Shown here: piece after piece, positions 61,673 to 64,000 of the stretch | Layout of the letters: each line of letters opens with the position of its first letter | How positions within the stretch are numbered: the first letter of the stretch is position 1 | NCBI RefSeq assembly: GCF_963675165.1 | Contig: NC_087379.1 | Span: 8,028,339 to 8,092,338, forward strand | Length of the DNA stretch: 64,000 nt | Direction: 5' to 3' | Source of the DNA: Halichondria panicea | Lineage: Eukaryota > Porifera > Demospongiae > Suberitida > Halichondriidae | Notes under the pieces: generated by a model | Told to the model about the DNA's origin: nothing | The model's input: only the letters and a program-made list of their open reading frames with translations | The model's database searches: none | Made by a program: the position numbers and the translations under genes

Positions 61673-62975
61673 TTATTCATCTTTCTTTGGTTTTGGCTTT
61701 CTGATGACGTTGGCTAGGACGGTGTAGAAGAGGAAGCACCAAACGATCACAATGATGTGGTCCATGAAATACACAGAGCTCATAAACTGCAAGTGGAGGG
61801 AGAAAGAGGAGTAATCATAACATAACAACTGGTAGTGTACACAGAATGCAGGCTAGGGACACTACTGTCTACAATGCAGGCTAGGGACACTACTGTCTAC
61901 AATGAAACCACAGCAAATTGCCAATAGCTATTACACAGACACGCAAATTAGCTTGACAAGGATTTAATTGGTGTAGGACAGATAGCATGCATGTTATCTA
62001 TAGTGGCAGTCAAGCACTAGTAACCACAACAAGATTGCTTCCAAGATACATAATTTGTACCAGACAATGGCCTAAAGGGACGCCTGGGTAGTGTTAGTAA
62101 AGAGACAGACCTTGAAACACAGGTCCCAGGAGAGGAGCATGAAAAGCATGAGAGGGTAGAAGAGGAGGACATTCCTGAGGATAAAGGCTGCCAGTGTGAG
62201 GAGAGCTCTGAGGGGCAGGCTAAACTCTGACAGTGTACCACCGAGCAACCATTTCATGAAGCTGATGAACTGCAGGCATGCAGGGAAGGGGGGTATTAAC
62301 ATGCAGCTGTGTACATGTTAGGGGGGGTAGGGGGTAGGGGGGTAGGGGGGGGGGGTTAACATACAGCTGTACATGTTAGGGCTTGCAACAAATAACAGGA
62401 CAATAGCCTCCTAGTGACAGATTAGGTTACCAGGGAGGCAGTACATCAATGAAATACTTCTAAGTGGAGGGGGGGCAGTTAGAAGCCAATGATACTCATA
62501 ATTCTAATGTGATTATCTTGAGACTGCACGTACACTCCTCTCAGCAAACAGCAGCATGAACTCCAGTGAGAAGCACAGAGCGTAGCCCGGCCATACGCCA
62601 TGCCACAGGGAGACAAAGGTGAGGGAGATGAGAAGAGAGAGAGTCTTGCTTCCCAGAAACCTGAGTCGCTTGAAGACGTACCTGTATAGTGGGCGTGGAG
62701 TGTGTGGTGTGTGGAGTGGGTGTGGAGTGGGTGGGCTTACAGTGCAATCCATTTGTTGGTGTTGATATTAAACGACTCAACGATTCCCTGTAGCAGATAG
62801 TGAAAATAAGTGTACATAGCAATGAACGCTAGTAACACAGTTTACATGTAGTGTGATGGAGGTCTCTGCTTTGAGCAGGTGAATATTGGAGAGGCCGTAC
62901 CAGTCCACAGAACCAGATTTGTCCACACCATTGTACATATACCGGTGAGTATACACGAGCCCTCCTGCAGTCGAA
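61673..62975 (-). CDS. LPCAT3-like MBOAT lysophospholipid acyltransferase, C-terminal half
   Basis: LPCAT3/MBOAT5 is a multi-pass ER enzyme that transfers polyunsaturated acyl chains to lysophospholipids. Exons on the minus strand: 62975-62846, 62787-62741, 62681-62534, 62269-62111, 61786-61673. Motifs: YNGVDKSG, ESFNINTNKW, YVFKRLRFLG, then SLWHGVWPGY with the MBOAT catalytic His, three hydrophobic membrane segments, and a lysine-rich end KPKPKKDE like the dilysine-type ER tails of the family. Human LPCAT3 has matching SFNINTNAW, IFKRLKFLG and LWHGLHSGY. The N-terminal ~280 residues of the family, with most membrane helices, are not found in the remaining ~1 kb of the window. The gene may extend beyond 64000, or be truncated or fused. 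Confidence 0.8.
62317..62354 (+). repeat. G-rich tract
   Basis: Runs of G separated by TA (GGGGGGGTAGGGGGTAGGGG and on) in an intron of the acyltransferase gene. G-quadruplex potential on the plus strand. Confidence 0.75.
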
Positions 62976-63127
62976 CTGTGCATGTGTGTAAGGCGGAGGA
63001 GGGTACTATAAAATGACCTCTTGTAATTAATACACAATTTCCATATAGAAGGATAAACGATTACTACTCTTGACGACATATTAAGCCCTCAAAGGTAACC
63101 GGTACGTGCGTGTAGGCAATGACTCAC

Positions 63128-63563
63128 TCATTGATATCCTTGATTGCCCCTAGGTTATCACCAGCCACCTCTACGTACGGCTCCACCGCCTGCAGGGGGT
63201 ACATTTACATGTATTAACGCTGACTGTGGGGGGTAACAATACTGCCAGTACTTACTGTGTGTCGGAGCAAAGGCAGCTCCTTCTGACAGCGCTGCACCAC
63301 TCTTGAGAGATACTCAACCTGTGAACAGAATAATGGCTGCATGAAACTGGTCAGAGGGTATATAGCTCTTACATTTTCAGAAAACCAGTTCTTGACTCTA
63401 ATTTCGAGGTTAGACCCAGCGAAGGATTACTCGGAGGCTAGGGAATGGTTTAGGAACATTAACTTACTTATAATTAGAGAGTGTGTCTTACCAGTTCTCG
63501 TAGCAGAGGGTGAAGAGATTTGCAGTATTTATCCAGCTCAGTTCGAAACATACATGTATGCAT
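63128..63563 (-). CDS. Three small in-phase exons, unrecognised
   Basis: 63563-63492 (ATG at 63563, MHTCMFRTELDKY...), 63318-63256 (VEYLSRVVQRCQKEL) and 63189-63128 (VEPYVEVAGDNLGAIKDIN) join in phase 0 with good splice sites. The frame either stops at a TGA right after KDINE (a ~66-aa protein) or splices at the GTGAGT inside that point into the acyltransferase exon ending at 62975, with which the phase also agrees. The helical, charged sequence does not resemble the missing N-terminal half of LPCAT3. I do not recognise it. Confidence 0.4.
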
Positions 63564-63599
63564 CAGTTAAGGACGCATACAACCTGTGATACTTCTTAC

Positions 63600-63735
63600 C
63601 CCTCACACAGTTACTCCACCTCCACCACCCCACCACCCACACAGTTACTCCACCCCCACCACCCCACCACCCACACAGTTACTCCACCTCCACCACCCCA
63701 CCACCCACACAGTTACTCCACCCCCACCACACACA
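63600..63735. repeat. ~38-bp CCACC-rich tandem repeat, about four copies
   Basis: Units ACAGTTACTCCACCTCCACC plus ACCCCACCACCC. The minus-strand stretch just beyond it (63745-63836, LDEKNEEETLYLLSFMSIGK) is open and protein-like and may be another exon. Confidence 0.75.
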
Positions 63736-64000
63736 CACATAGGATACAGGTCGAGTCCTTGCTTCCCTATGGACATAAACGAGAGAAGATAGAGAGTTTC
63801 TTCTTCGTTTTTTTCATCAAGGCTGACCTCCACCAAACAGTGGTAGCTTTATGAGGAGGGAGGGAACAGTCTGAGGAGAAAGCATCGTATCAGTGACTCG
63901 TAACATTCATACGTACGAGGTAAAACTTCTACTGTACCCTCGCGATCCCCTATTAAGTCTAAAGTTATTGCAGAAAAGGGTGTGCGTATTTTCGTGAGGG

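Overview
The window is eukaryotic and animal. Coding sequence is cut into many short exons with GT/AG introns, and most genes are metazoan families: Mind bomb, Dishevelled, a BTB-Kelch protein, selenoprotein K and an LPCAT3-like acyltransferase. Short introns, dense gene packing, many minisatellites and palindromic MITE-like elements, a collagen-like gene and death-domain/ankyrin/Roc-type GTPase genes together suggest a demosponge, probably close to Amphimedon. That taxonomic call is inference.

Layout. 1-5633 (+): 3' part of a Mind bomb-like E3 ligase (ankyrin repeats, then three RING fingers), its introns loaded with inverted-repeat elements. 7390-9615 (+): an unrecognised protein with 31 collagen-like triplets and an eight-residue repeat. 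9616-15074: gene-poor, full of minisatellites, with a few exon candidates. 15261-20570: about sixty tandem units, each made of one ~32-nt micro-exon plus a complete miniature intron (39-nt version, then 58-nt version), interrupted by a large foldback element and by interstitial telomere repeats. 21952-22690 (-): selenoprotein K with an in-frame TGA.

22858-39372 (+): a 21-exon gene for an ankyrin / death domain / Roc-like GTPase / COR-like / Ig-like / death domain / CARD-like protein. Ten of its ankyrin exons sit in a 786-bp tandem array whose introns are almost identical while the exons differ at ankyrin surface positions. 40469-43260 (-): coiled-coil, proline-rich protein. 43815-52227 (+): complete Dishevelled (DIX, PDZ, DEP). 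53142-58138 (-): a second ankyrin-Roc-COR protein. 58906-61399 (+): BTB-BACK-Kelch Cullin-3 adaptor. 61673-62975 (-): C-terminal half of an LPCAT3-like MBOAT acyltransferase, with in-phase exon candidates upstream.

Functionally, Mind bomb (Notch ligand ubiquitination) and Dishevelled (Wnt) are developmental signalling genes. The two ankyrin-GTPase genes look like intracellular switch or sensor proteins, and the death-fold one resembles an innate-immune adaptor. The most interesting observations are the diversified ankyrin exon array inside that death-domain GTPase gene and the micro-exon/mini-intron array. All gene models come from reading splice signals and phase by eye; no alignment or transcript data were used.
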